A stretch of 64,000 nucleotides of DNA from Anaeromyces robustus (lineage: Eukaryota > Neocallimastigomycota > Neocallimastigomycetes > Neocallimastigales > Neocallimastigaceae): contig MCFG01000317.1 of NCBI GenBank assembly GCA_002104895.1, forward strand, positions 19,702 through 83,701, given 5' to 3'. The notes under the pieces were generated by a model, which worked only from the letters and a program-made list of their open reading frames with translations, did not search any database and was not told where the DNA came from. Each line of letters starts with the position of its first letter. Within the stretch, counting starts at the first letter, position 1. The translations under genes and the position numbers were made by a program. This document shows positions 1 through 11,239 of the stretch, piece by piece.

Positions 1-116
1 AATTTAAAAAAAAATATTTTTAAATAATTAATATAAACTTAATAAAATTCTAATAAGGAGAATCATTCTGAGGATCCTTATCTTTATACTGTCTTTCTTT
101 TCTTTTTATAATTAAA

Positions 117-1015
117 TTTCGAGTTTCACATTGGCCCTCGCTGGTAGGCTCAGACGTAAGTCCTACATTCAGCTCGAGTAAGTTGATAAACTGAAAGAAC
201 AGCAGTGTGAAATAGAAAAAATTATTAAAAGAAAAACATCCTTGTAAACTTTCGTGTAATTAAATATTTATTAAACTCTTAAGGTAAATTATTTGTAAAA
301 TATACTAGGAGCGTTTAGAGCTCATATACAGAGTGAAATAGAAAAAACAGTGTGAAATAGAAAGAATTATTAAAAAGGGCAAAATAATTTTAAAAGTTTT
401 TCTTTTGTGTAACTAAAACCAAATTTTTAAGGTAATTTTAAGAAATATACTAGGAGCGTTTAGAGCTCATATACAGAGTGGTTGGCGTAAGTAACTAGTT
501 TCTAGTAGGTTAAGAAACTATAGTCAATTAGTTACTTAGGTATTGATAAAAGTGGGTAGTGTGAAAAGCACGCTTTCTTGGGGGAAGGAATTGTTGTGTG
601 ATAAAAAGCACGCAATATCGGACGTTCAAGTTCAATACCTTCGTAAGCTCTGGCAAATAAGGAACTTCAGTCACCGAAGGCTGGAGGTTGGTTGTGAAGG
701 TGAAGCGACTTTAATTATATAGTTTTAATATTTATTTCGAGGTCTAGTATATACCTCTAGTTAGTAGCTTTAGCCGGTTTAATTTTGAGTTGTAAGGCAT
801 TAAAGCGAAATTAAAATTTAAATTTACCTTATTAAACAATTTGAATTCTCGGTCGATATCAAAAAAATCAAAATTTATACTGCCTTATGAATTTCAATAT
901 CCTACTTACAATCACAAGAATAATAAGCTTAGAAATAGAACTATTTATAGTGGCAATATTACTCAAAGTACTTCGAATAATAAACAATTTTAATAATAAG
1001 AATAAAAATTAAAAA
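117..1015 (+). mobile_element. 5' leader of a Ty3-like element, copy 1
   Basis: This 900-bp non-coding block is more GC-rich than its surroundings and precedes the Gag frame at 1016. It is repeated at 25,980-26,717, again directly before a homologous Gag start. By eye the two copies agree over most of their length, from TTTCGAGTTTCACATTGG to the Gag ATG, so they define one element family. A short motif, GCCGGTT followed by GTTGTAAGGC, occurs in both and once more near 9,280. No LTR boundary, tRNA-type primer site or target duplication was recognised at position 117; bases 1-116 are plain AT-rich flank. The leader may contain U5, R and packaging sequences, but that is inference. Confidence 0.6.
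203..480 (+). repeat. 133-bp tandem duplication in the leader
   Basis: Units 203-335 and 348-480 both begin CAGTGTGAAATAGAAA and end with the same stretch, ATACTAGGAGCGTTTAGAGC, followed by TCATATACAGAGTG. They are separated by 12 bp and have diverged in the middle. The second leader copy (25,980) has a single unit, so the duplication is specific to this copy. Confidence 0.75.
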
Positions 1016-1755
1016 ATGGAGGAGGATTCATTCTTAAATGCAAATGTCATGTACAAAGATGGATTCGCTGGAGACCGTCGCTTCTTTAAAGGCTTCCTTG
1101 CTAAAATGAACCTTGTATTCATGTTGCAACCAGAAAAATTTTCTGAAGATCCAATTAAGGTTGCATACATCATTTCCAGACTTTACGGTTCTGCTATGAA
1201 TTGGGCCGCAACTTTAATTGAAAAAGTGGATCCATGTTTAGACGACTATGAAGCATTTATTTCCAAGTTTAAAGCCACCTTTAGAAATTATGATTCAACT
1301 TCATAGCAAAGCAAAAGCTCAGAACCATTAAACAGAAACGTCTTGGAGATGTAAGAAGTTACATCCTGGAGTTTTATAAATACGTAGATGACTCTTCTTG
1401 GAATGAAGCTGCTAAAATGGATGCTTTTCTCGCAGAATTAAATGATAATATTGCAACTAGAATCTTAGAAATGTTTCCTGGGCCACAATCCTTATTCTCT
1501 CTTCAAACCATAGCCTCTCGTATAAATTTAAGACTTTCTACTCATAATCAATATTTTAAATCGAATAATTCAAGTAATCATTCTCCTAGTCGTCATGCTA
1601 ACTCTTTTCAATTCACTTCGAATAAATCTAATGAAACAATAACTCGTGATGAAAAAGAAAGAAGAAAAGAACATCTTTGTTTCTACTGTGGATCGAAAAA
1701 CCATCAAGTTAATAATTGCCCTTTAAAGAATAAAGTGAATGAAGATGACAACTAA
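1016..1755 (+). pseudogene. Ty3-type Gag (capsid plus zinc knuckle), frameshifted
   Basis: Two frames together make one Gag of about 247 residues. The first (1016-1306) starts MEEDSFLNANVMYKDGFAGD and carries the capsid-like segment YIISRLYGSAMNWAATLIE. It stops at a TAG, and the protein continues in another frame (AKQKLRTIKQKRLGDV) into 1417-1755. The second part ends in a CX2CX4HX4C zinc knuckle, CFYCGSKNHQVNNC, near 1678-1719, the usual RNA-binding nucleocapsid motif. A one-base indel around 1300 explains the break. The related frame at 26,718 reads through this point, so the frameshift is a private mutation of this copy. The product would have formed the retrotransposon particle; the copy is dead. 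Confidence 0.85.
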
Positions 1756-1875
1756 CCCTCTTCCAGTAATGCTTTTATTTCTAATCCAGAATCTAAACCA
1801 AAATCAAGACCTAGACTTTCTGATGATCCATCTTTGAATGCTCCTGTTGCTGAATTCAATCTATAAACTCTTCTT

Positions 1876-2440
1876 GCAATGCTAAATTACTCATTGATTC
1901 AGGTTTTCAATTAAATCTTATGGATATTCACTTTGCTAAAGAAAACAACATTCCTTTCGATTCAGTTCTACTTTTCCTGCCGTTTCTGGAGTAGCCAAAA
2001 ATCAAACAATTTTTGGTTAAACTTTTCCTATCTCGTTGAAATACAAAAATCACCTTTGTAAAACAGAATTTTATATTATGGATCTACCTTCTTATTGTGG
2101 TATTCTTGGAATAGATTAGCTCGCAACTCACAATCCTTCTATTAACTTTACAACTAAAGAAATAACTTTTAACTCAAACTATTGTCTTTCAAATTGTTTA
2201 ATTCTTCCAAACTCATTCGTAGTGAACTCTCAAAATACAAAATCTGATAAATCTGGTAAACCCCTTTCTAAATGTAATAAAAATCTTGAAAATTCCTCTG
2301 GCAATAAATCTTCTTGTAATACTTCTTGTTTCCACTCTGAACGTACAAAATCAAGCAATTCTCAACCTTTGAAAAATAATAATAAATCAACTCATGTTTC
2401 TAATTCTTGTGTACTTCCTAGTAAAAATTCTTGTAATCCT
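1876..2440 (+). pseudogene. Retropepsin and start of pol, decayed
   Basis: After Gag the sequence encodes a broken aspartic protease. LLIDSGFQLNLMD (near 1885) is the catalytic D-S-G segment. GILGID, then a stop, then LATHNPSINF (about 2098-2150) matches the conserved C-terminal part of Ty3-type proteases that precedes reverse transcriptase. Several stops and frame changes lie between. A low-complexity Asn/Ser-rich linker follows (2222-2440). No Ty3 reverse transcriptase follows; instead the sequence changes to a LINE-type frame around 2,450-2,500, so the element was cut here by deletion or by the LINE. Confidence 0.65.
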
Positions 2441-2489
2441 GTCAATCATAGAAAAAATCTTGATAATCCACCAATAGCTAACAAATATT

Positions 2490-3350
2490 TTTCGAAAAAT
2501 ATGAAACTTTTACTTGATTATATTCAAAACAAATTAAAACTGACCTTTGAAATTAGTGCCAATCAAGCTGAATTTCGTCGTGGATATTCAACATTTTCAT
2601 GAAACAACAAAGCATAATAATCCACGACAAATCCATATATTTTTAGATTTAAAAAAAGCTTATGATTCTGTTCCAATGACCGTTTTGTTAGAAAAATTAA
2701 AAAGAAGAAATATACCAGAAGGAATCATAGCTTTAATTGCTTCATTATTTACTGAATGTAAAACAAGTGTTTTAGTAAATAATGAATTCACCAAGGAGAT
2801 AAGTTTAGAGAGAGATTTAATGCAAGGTGCAATTTTATCTCCTTTACTTTTAATATATTTACAGACGATTTGGTTTCTAAATTAACTTTTAAATATGCGA
2901 ATGATCCACTTCCGCACTGTCTCTTTTATGCAGATGATATTGAACTCAATCACAACAATAAAGCTAAATTACAAGAAATGCTCAATATTTGTTCTAATTG
3001 GGCAAAAGAAAATGGAATGAAGTTTAATATTTCCAAATCTGCATATCTTTATGATGAAAAGAAAAAAAATTTAAAATTTCATCTTAAAGTTAATGGAATA
3101 GTGGAATATCTTCAAGGTGTGGCTACTTACAAGTATTTAGAATTTGAACATACTTATATAGGAATAGATTTCAAAGGCCACTTAGAAAAGACATCAGAAA
3201 ATTATTAAATTTTATTGATTTCTTTAAAACATTTATAAAGATACATGACCTTCCTATATTAAATTAACTATAATAAGAACCTTTATTAGGCCATTAATGG
3301 AATATTCAGTTGGATTTGCATTTTACTGGCTGATTGATTTAAATGAATGA
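2490..3350 (+). pseudogene. LINE (non-LTR) reverse transcriptase fragment
   Basis: Frames 2222-2602, 2547-2885 and 2870-3208 share one broken reverse transcriptase. Typical non-LTR landmarks are in order: ISANQAEFRRGYST, then IFLDLKKAYDSVP, then a degenerate LMQGAILSPLLL (normally RQGDPLSPLLF), then FYADDIEL with the catalytic YADD, then NGMKFNISKSAYL. At 3270-3330 RTFIRPLMEYSVGFAFYW matches the segment downstream of the palm in LINE proteins. There are at least three frameshifts or stops, and the endonuclease region is absent, which fits a 5'-truncated LINE copy. It lies directly behind the decayed Ty3 protease. Confidence 0.85.
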
Positions 3351-3399
3351 AATAATGATATGAATTTATTAAGAAAACATTTGAACTTAAAAAAAAATT

Positions 3400-3720
3400 A
3401 AAAAATATTTGTGAAATAATATTTTAGATAATAATATTTCTGTATCAAAATTAAATTATGAAAAATTTAATGATAGAGTAAAATTATTTATAAAGAATAA
3501 TCCCGGTAAAGAAATTAATGAAAATAATCTAGGGATTAAAGAAAATTCTGTCATTATTAAAAGAAAAAATTTAGTTAAAAAATTGACAGAAAAAAAATTA
3601 AAACGGGAGAATTAGAAAAGTTGAAAGAATATTTTTCAGAGTATGATTTTTATACTCTTCTTCCCAATTTAAGTAAAGAGAATAGCTAAGGTATTTATCT
3701 TGAAAGTACAGTAGGTCTTA
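3400..3720 (+). pseudogene. Possible C-terminal LINE region
   Basis: Frames here encode a lysine-rich, stop-broken stretch (for example ISVSKLNYEKFNDRVKLF near 3440) continuing from the LINE palm. It has no motif I can name. Assignment rests only on continuity with the upstream reverse transcriptase. Confidence 0.35.
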
Positions 3721-3740
3721 GTAAAAAATCGCAATTGGTT

Positions 3741-3933
3741 AAAGAGATATGACAATTTAAAGTCATAACTCATTTTCAAGAATTTATGTTTAATTAATAC
3801 TTATTTTTATTTGAAAATTTAATTTTTTAAATAGTGTTGTTTTATAAAAATTATTTAATTATTGTTGAATAATGTTGAAATATGGAAAGTAATTTCGAAA
3901 GTGATTTCGAAATTGTGATCACGTTATTTTACA
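3741..3933. repeat. Dispersed repeat R1, partial copy
   Basis: The segment AGAGATATGACAATTTAAAG and what follows up to TTTTACAG recurs at about 22,655-22,827 and 54,703-54,896. The longer copies look like minus-strand LTRs (see those entries), so this is a truncated LTR end in the same orientation. Confidence 0.55.
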
Positions 3934-3939
3934 GAAACA

Positions 3940-4085
3940 GTCAGAAAATCATTAAGTACTTTAGATACATTTAAATATTATAAAAATATTTGGCCTACCT
4001 ATATTAAATTACATATTTTTAGAATATATAAGGCCAATAATGGAATATTCAGTTTGTCTTGCTTTCTATTGGATGAATAGTAAGA
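3940..4085 (+). pseudogene. Second copy of the LINE segment around RPLMEYS
   Basis: Bases 3955-4085 repeat 3195-3330: both pass from a CCTATATTAAATTA motif to AGGCCA(A/T)TAATGGAATATTC, then GTTTG. It encodes the same RP(I/L)MEYSV segment with stops. Either a partial duplication or a second insertion of the same LINE family. Confidence 0.55.
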
Positions 4086-4094
4086 CAAGAAAAC

Positions 4095-4325
4095 AAAAAT
4101 TTTTATTTTTGTTTATATAATATTTTCTTTTCTTATAATAAAAATATATTTTTGTTTATATAATATTTTCTTTTCTTATATAATAAAAATTTATTTTTGT
4201 TTATAATATTTTCTTTTCTTATATAATAAAAATTTATTTTTGTTTATATAATATTTTCTTTTCTTATATAATAAAAATTTATTTTTGTTTATATAATATT
4301 TTCTTTTTTTATATAATAAATTCTA
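4095..4325. repeat. Tandem repeat, about 55-bp unit, 4 to 5 copies
   Basis: Units contain TTTTTGTTTATATAATATTT followed by TCTTTTCTTATATAATAAAAA. Four full units and a partial are nearly identical. No coding potential. The 4,330-4,836 stretch after it is AT-rich with nothing recognised. Confidence 0.8.
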
Positions 4326-5075
4326 TTGTAAACAAAAAAAATTTATTTATATATATATAAAGTAAACAAAAAAAAAATTTATTTATTTTATTAATATATA
4401 AAAAATATTTTATATATTAAATTAATTTTTTTCTCGAGATGTGTTCAGATGTAAAAATTTGAATACTTACTTTATAGAATAATTTCAAGATGTAAATTAA
4501 ATAATTTAATTATTTTTTGATTTACTATACATAGACATAGTTAATATACTCAATATTATTCAAATGATAAATTTTGAATATTCAATGTACTATTAATTAG
4601 ATTAAAAATTTTTATTGTACTACACACATATAGATAATTATACTTTTTTTAGAGTAGCTATATAAACATAGATACTTAATTAATTTAAGAAATTTTTTTA
4701 ACTATATATATAATGTTTTAATGTAAGTACGTAATATATACAAGTATTATGTCTACTAATACGATTCCCATATATATAAGGGATTCCTTTTTCGGAAGAG
4801 AGTTTCCTTTTATGAGAAAAGTAGTACATTATCTGAGTGTAGCATTTCGGCAATATACATGAAATTTTTTGCATTGACAGGTCCTTTACGCCACATTTTA
4901 TATTGTAAATTTATATAAATATTTTTAACGCCACATTTATATAAAAATTTTTTAAGAGAGTTTATATACTAGTACTTGTATATTAAAACATTTCTTATTT
5001 ATTTCATAATTTAAAGAATTATAAATATAAATTTTAAATTTCACTTAATATTTTATTTATTTCATAATCATAATT

Positions 5076-5571
5076 TAAAGAATTATAAATATAAATTTTA
5101 AATTTCACTTAATATTTTATTTATTTCATAAGTTAAATAAAAAAAAAAGAAATATTAATAAAAAGAAGATGCCACTAATAAATTGGTTTCATAAATCAAT
5201 AATAAATAAAATATTGATTTTAATAATATAATAAATTTTTTATTAATTATATTTATAAGCCACAATATAATACATTTAAATAATATGTTATTTAAATGTA
5301 TTATATTGTGGCTTATAAATTAAATTAATAAAAATTTAGGTTAAATAATAAAATATTATATTATTAAAATCAATATTTTATTTATTATTAATTTAAATGT
5401 TAATTATTGATTCAATATTATATTTCATTAACATTAAGTAAAAGTATTGCTAAACATGAAACCAATTTATTAGTGGCATCTTTTTTATTAGTATTTCTTT
5501 TTTTTTTATTTAAATTATGAAATAAATAAAATATTAATTTAAGTGAAATTTAAAATTTATATTTATAATTC
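5076..5571. repeat. Foldback (hairpin) element inside the MULE
   Basis: A large inverted repeat whose centre is a perfect palindrome, 5251-5283 against 5288-5320 (33-bp arms, TATG loop). Outward, GATGCCACTAATAAATTGGT on the left pairs with ACCAATTTATTAGTGGCATC on the right near 5460-5480, and the match runs to about 5076 and 5571 with gaps. A 60-bp tandem repeat (about 4995-5118, containing AATTATAAATATAAATTTTA) forms the left base. No coding frame. It resembles a foldback element or a long MITE. Confidence 0.7.
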
Positions 5572-5589
5572 AAGTATTAAACATATATT

Positions 5590-5835
5590 TCAATATTTTT
5601 AAAAGAATATTATTTATTCAAAGAAAAATTTATATAAATGAACGTTTTATTTTTAAAAAATATAAAGGTTAATTTTTTTATATAATTTTTAATACGCCAT
5701 TTTATATTTACTTATTTATTATTTATTCATTCATATATATATTACTTGTCATTGAAACAATTCTTAATACGCCATTTTAACGCCACTTTAACGCCACTGG
5801 GTGAAATGGAACTTAGTGAAATGGGCCACTCCCAA
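5590..5835. repeat. Fragment of a CGCCA/AAATGGG-rich element
   Basis: Repeated ACGCCATTTTA / AACGCCACTTT motifs followed by AGTGAAATGGGCCACTCCC. The latter resembles the terminal repeat of the MITE at 23,726-24,061. It is probably a truncated relative. The 5,836-6,105 stretch is AT-rich with nothing recognised. Confidence 0.4.
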
Positions 5836-6105
5836 AAAAATATATATTTAAATATAAGGGTTATATAAATAATATTGATATTATAATCAATATTATATAT
5901 ATAAAGACATTTAATTTTATTTTTAAAGGGTTTATTTTTTATTTATTTTATTTTATTTTATTCAATTTTTATTTTATTTAACATTTCAAAATAATATTAA
6001 TAAAATAAAATAAAATAAAATAAAAAATTAAATTAATAAGTAAAAATTGGATTAAAAAAATAAATTGATCAATTTAAAATATTTAGTTAAAAGTTCTTAT
6101 TATAA

Positions 6106-7545
6106 ATGATGGAAAATTTAAAAATAGAATTTAGTGAAACCAATAAAGGAAAAGAACAAGTAGTTATAAATAGGAAATATAAATTTAATTTACGGTACAT
6201 AAAGAAGGATAATTTAAAAGTATATTATTGTACCGAATATAAAACAGTAAATAAATGTAAATCTTTCATTATTTTAAACAAAAAAAATGAAATAATAGAA
6301 TATTAAAGTTTACATAGTCATTCAGAGAAAGAATTTGATGTATCAATTTCATTAGTAAAACATAAAATTAAAGATGATATTAGAAAAAGTTCAATCCCTT
6401 TTGAAATAAAACCAAAGCGTATTTTTGACGAAATATCAGAAGAAATAGGTTTTATATGTCCTTAATATAATACAGTTAGATCCCAAACAACAAGATATAT
6501 AAATAAAAAATTGCCTTATAATATAATAACAAATTTTGATGAAATCTCGGATGAATCTGAATATTATAAAACAAAAAGAAATGAAAAATTTATGATATTC
6601 AAAAATTCTAATATCATAATTTTTCAATCACCATTTCAAGCAGAAATATTTATTAAATACAATAAAAATATTTTTGCTGATGGAACTTTTTATATCGCAC
6701 CAATATTTAGTTATCAAGTGTTTATAACAAGAGCATATGTTCCAGAATTAAATAGTTTTTACACTACATCATTTTCGATATTAAATAATAAAAAACAAAC
6801 GACATATGAAACATTATTTGAAGAAATAAATAAAAATTTAAAAAAATATAACAATAATATTATTATTACTAGTATTTCCATTGTGATTTTGAAAAAGCAA
6901 TATCTAATGCAATTAAGAAAATCTTTACTAATATAAACATTAGATATTGTGTATGGCATTAAAAGATCACTTGAAATTAATAAAAATAAATTATGTTATA
7001 AAGAAATAGAAGATAATAAATATAAATACATGTATTTTAAAGCTATTTTAAACTTTCCATTTATAAATCTGGATTATATTTTTGATATATACAATAAAAT
7101 TAAAAGGGAATGTCTAAAAAACAATTATAATCAATTCTTATATTTTTTAGAATATTTTAATGATATTTATTTATAGGAATATGATATCAAATATTGGAAT
7201 TATTATAATGGTATAGAGCATATAGCAAATAATGTTTCAGAGTCATTTAACAAATATTTAAAATTATTATTTCAAAATAAACTAACTTTTTATAAATTAA
7301 TTCATAAATTAAAAAAAGAAGAATCATTATCTTTTAATGATTACCAAAGAAGAAATGAAGGAATTTTGAGTAAAAAAAGAAAAATATTTAGAAGAACTGA
7401 TCAAATAAATATATTAATTGGAATGTACAAAGAAGCAGAGTCTAATTTAATTAATAATGAATGTGATAGAAATGAAATCATTGAATTATGGTTTGAATGC
7501 TTAAATATTTTAAATTCAAATTTCATTAATCTTATATCAATTTAA
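6106..7545 (+). pseudogene. MULE transposase with FLYWCH zinc finger
   Basis: Collinear frames give one transposase broken by several stops. Residues 1-66 (6106-6306) plus LHSHSEK just after the stop carry the FLYWCH pattern: YKFN, VYYCTEY, NKCKSF, then H-x-H. After the linker region DEISEEIGF the catalytic domain shows the first Asp in IFADGTFYIAP (near 6676), the second in HCDFEKAIS (near 6882) followed by RYCVWH, and the glutamate probably in NNVSESFNKYL (near 7229). All three key acidic residues are visible, but frames change at about 6305, 6464, 6870, 6952 and 7176, so it is inactive. A related broken copy lies at 29,710-30,920. It would have cut and pasted the element through the inverted repeats at 4837 and 8111. 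Confidence 0.85.
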
Positions 7546-7945
7546 GATATAGATATAATATTATTATTAATATTAATATCAATATCAATATAAGATATAG
7601 ATATAAAATTATTATTAATATCAATATCAATATTAATATAATATATACATATAAAATTATTATTAATATCAATATCAATATCAATAACAATAATAATATC
7701 AATATAATTATAAATTTAAATCCTATTAATATCAATATTACATTATTATAAAAATATATTATTTATATTCTTATTTTATTTTAACATTTCAAAATAATGC
7801 TAATGAAATAAAATAAAATAAAATAAAATAAAATAAAATAAAATAAAATAAAATAAAATAAAATAAAATAAAATAAAATAAAATAAAATAAAATAAAATA
7901 AAATAAAATAAAATAAAATAAAATAAAATAAAATAAAATAAAATA
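7546..7945. repeat. ATATCA-type repeats and (TAAAA)n
   Basis: Bases 7546-7735 are imperfect repeats of TTATTAATATCAATATCAAT. Bases 7806-7945 are about 28 near-perfect copies of TAAAA. Open frames across them are artefacts of the repeat. Confidence 0.9.
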
Positions 7946-8111
7946 AATAAGAAATGTAATAATATACAAGTACTAGTATTAAACTCTTAAAAAATTTTTT
8001 TTATATAAATGTGGCGTTAAAAAAAATTTATATACATTTACAATATGATATATGGCGTAAAGGGCCTGTCAATGCAAAAAATTTCATGTACATTGCCGAA
8101 ATGCCCTACAC

Positions 8112-8250
8112 CTTTGTAATGCCGATCACGTAATTAACTCTTTTTGTGCAAAACTTTTATATATATATACTAAAGAATAGAGAGAGTAGAAATAAAATAC
8201 ATTAATATAAGGATTTAGTACGTTATACGTAACTTTAAAAACTTTATTTT
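8112..8250. repeat. Dispersed repeat with an inverted copy at 19,148-19,258
   Basis: The sequence next to the right MULE end, from GATCACGTAATTAA through TAGTACGTTATACGTAACTT, reappears inverted at 19,148-19,258 (AAAGTTACGTAAAACGTACT ... CTAATTACGTGGTC). It belongs to a dispersed element of unknown type, possibly the site into which the MULE inserted. From 8,250 to 9,270 there is only AT-rich DNA with ATAAAA microsatellite at 9,080-9,180. Confidence 0.5.
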
Positions 8251-9269
8251 TAAAGTATGAAATTTTTTAAGTATTTAGTATTTCGGTACTAGATTAAACT
8301 TTCTTATACTATCATTTATTGTTTTTCATTTATTTCTTTTAAGCTCTCATGTAAACTTCATTTTCAAAAAAAGAAACGAATAAAAAAAACATTTAAAACC
8401 AAACAAAATATATAAAAATAAAATATATTTACCTTAATAGAATAATTGGTAAAAAACAGGCAATATTTCTAAAAAATAAATTTTTTTAATAATAATATTA
8501 TCTTTTTAATTGATTAAATTAAATGTTTTATAAACTAATTAAATAACTTCAGATGATAGAACCCTTAGCTCTTTTGTTATAATCGTTTTAAAAACGCTAA
8601 AATATTCGACTGTTAACATTAATTAAAAATTAATAAAAGGTAGGATGTTATTATTTTCTTTTTTTTTTTTAATTGTACTTTAATTCAATTATTTTTACTT
8701 TGATTCTTTCTATTTTTTTTAAACTAATAATTATAGAATTTGTAAGAAAAAAATGTTAATTTTGAAATTTCGAAATTGAGATTGAATTTTCAAATTTAGA
8801 TTGAATTTTAAATTTGTGATGAAAAAAATTTTTTTTTTAATATAAATCTAAATTGAAATTGAAACTGAATTTGTGATTGGAATTGTAATTTAAATTGTAA
8901 TTAAAACTAAAAATTAAATTTGAATTTTAACTTTGATTTTAAATTTATATATATATATATAACTTTGTTTTATAAGAACAATAAAATAATATTTATAATA
9001 TTTTTAATACTATTAAGCGCCAAAAGGTAAAAATATATATTAGTATATGGACTTATCTAGTTTTTCATACAATGTATAATAAAATAATATAAAAATAAAA
9101 TAATATAAAAATAAAATAATAAAAAAATAAAATAATAAAAAAATAAAATAATAAAAAAATAAAATAATAAAATTATTAAATAAAAATATAAATTTTAGTA
9201 AAATACTGTAATTTCTAGTATTCTTATAAAGAATTACCAAATGTTATCTTGGTTATAATTCAAATCTTA

Positions 9270-9600
9270 TGCATTAACTGTGCCGGTTTATTAATAAGTT
9301 GTAAGGCAAAACAGTTAAACAAAAGTTGTATATTATTAAGTTGAAGAAATTTATATCTAATTCGTGGTTTTCAGTTTGAGTGGTGCTCTTGTAAAGGAAC
9401 CCAGTGGATATAATGGTCTAACCTCCAATTAGTAGTTAAAAAATCTGAGGAAAAACCAAATAAAATATCGTTTCCCGAAGAATATGAGTTTAATGGTGAG
9501 AAATCTCTACGATTAATAACTAGAAAACAGGAGATTTATCGGTGATTTTTAGCAAGTTACTGTGAAAGATTTCCACATAAAATCTTTTACTTAATTATTT
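9270..9600 (+). pseudogene. Leader-like motif plus a short Gag-like frame
   Basis: Bases 9281-9307 carry GCCGGTTTATTAATAAGTTG then TAAGGC, the motif also found in the leaders at 775 and 26,489. A clean frame follows at 9432-9545 (37 codons: VVKKSEEKPNKISFPEEYEF and on to a TGA) and reads on afterwards as FLASYCERFPHK. The PEEYEFNG segment is what many Ty3-type Gag proteins show at the start of the capsid region. I infer a heavily truncated retrotransposon start. From 9,600 to 10,400 the DNA is AT-rich and I see nothing in it. Confidence 0.35.
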
Positions 9601-10422
9601 ATCTTTGTGTAAAAAATTTTACAGGAACTTTCCTATATTCTAATAATAAAATTCCTATTACTAATTATCATTAATTAAATTATATTATTTAAAAATATTA
9701 TTAATATCAAATATTTATCAATATCCCTTTTTATTAATATTATCAATACTTTCTATTATTATTATCAACTTTATTATTAATATCTTAATATTATTATAAT
9801 ATTTTATAATCATCAATATTCTTATTAAAAATGAATATTCTATTTCTAATATCTTCTTTTGCATTACTAATAGAAATTATTATTAATTTCTAATTATTAT
9901 TAATAACTTATTACTAATTGTTGTGATAAGGAAACTGTAATATAATAACTTTCCAAAAAGAACCCCATTTTTTTTAAAATATTAGTAATCAAAATTAAAA
10001 AGAAATTAATATATTATCATTATATACCTTAAAGTAAAAATTTTATAATATATTAGATTATAATTATTAAAATTTATATTAATAATTTAAATAATACTTT
10101 ATATCTTAAAATAGTAAAATTATATTATACAATTAATAAATAATTACTAAACCACAGAATTAAATTCTGTAATTAATTAAAAATTTCCTTAAAATTATAT
10201 TAATAGTTAAATTAATAATAAATAATTAGTAATAGATTAATATATAATTTTATTTATAATAAATTAAATAATAATTATATTAACAATTTAAAATCAATAT
10301 AAAAATATAATTTTATTCATTCAAATAAATGGTTTTACCATTTCTACACTACTATAAAGAAAATTATAAATAGTAACGAATATTTTTAAAAAAACAATGT
10401 TTTTAATAATAATTATTCAATT

Positions 10423-11200
10423 TTTGAATATTTATATTTAATATTAAATTATTAATAATTTTAGTAATAGTGTTTTATTATTATTTTATAATTAATACTT
10501 AATAAATAAAGCTTTATAATAAAACACAATTTATATATCTTTTTTTTCTTTTTAATTTTTATTATTAAATATTTGTGTGAATAATTTTAACTAAATTCCT
10601 CGAACCAGAACATAAAAATTGGTGGAGATATCGGGGAATATAAAAAAAAAAAGATAAATTATTACATAAATATTAATAATAATTTTTCTTAGAAAACAAA
10701 TTTTCTTTTTTATATTTTCTTGCTAGTTATCATTAATTAGCAATCACTAATATTACATTACTTTTAACTTTATTCATAGATTTCTGGATTAAGTTTATCC
10801 TACAAAGGAGTAGGTTCTGAACTACTATATTTTAAATTGAATATAGTAATAGTGGCACACGCGTGGACAAGACGCCCTTGAAGAGGCAAGCTGCACGTTA
10901 GACAGTGTGTATCAGATTGATTGAATTAGAGTGAAAATAATTTAATATTAATGAAAAACTAATTAATAATAATTAATAAGAAAATTTCTATAAAAAAAAA
11001 TTTTTTTATGTTCTGGTTCGAGGAATTTAGTCAAAATTATTCACACAAATATTTAATAATAAAAATTAAAAAGAAAAAAAAGTATATTAAATTATGTTTT
11101 ATTATAAAACTTTATTAAGTATTAATTATAAAATAATACTAAAACACTATTACTAAAATTATTAATAATTTAATATTAAATATAAATATTCAATATTTCA
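10423..11200. mobile_element. Two LTR ends facing each other around a primer site
   Basis: Bases 10,423-10,619 and 11,001-11,200 are inverted copies of about 195 bp. The left ends TTCCTCGAACCAGAACA, the right begins TGTTCTGGTTCGAGGAA. In the 390 bp between them, next to the left copy, is TGGTGGAGATATCGGGG (10,620-10,636), the primer site also found at 33,253. So the left arm is the 3' end of a plus-strand LTR with its leader, and the right arm is an LTR end in the opposite orientation. See the matching tail-to-tail arrangement at 55,108-55,936. Confidence 0.7.
10620..10636 (+). promoter_or_regulatory. tRNA-type primer binding site
   Basis: TGGTGGAGATATCGGGG starts 7 bases after the LTR end CA. 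It is complementary to a tRNA 3' end (acceptor strand TATCTCC, discriminator A, CCA). The same 17 bases follow the LTR at 33,247. Confidence 0.75.
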
Positions 11201-11239
11201 ATAAAATAAATAAATTATAATTTTTTTACATATTAAAGA

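Larger units (their letters stand above)
4837..8111 (+). mobile_element. MULE (Mutator-like) DNA transposon
   Basis: The left end, 4837-5002, and the right end, 7946-8111, are inverted repeats of about 165 bp. Both begin GTGTAG, pass through CATTTCGGCAATRTACATGA, then CTTTACGCCA and AACGCCACATTTATATAAA, and end near TACTAGTACTTGTATATT. Between them lie a foldback insertion, a FLYWCH/MULE transposase frame and a pentanucleotide repeat. The flanks (ATTATCTGA left, CTTTGTAAT right) do not match, so no 8-10 bp target duplication survives or the true ends lie further out. Confidence 0.75.

Noticed and set aside
7781-7969. 62-codon open frame on the minus strand
   Set aside because: Pure translation of (TAAAA)n; no protein-like composition.
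4828-8120. Target-site duplication of the MULE
   Set aside because: Nine bases on either side of the inverted repeats do not match.
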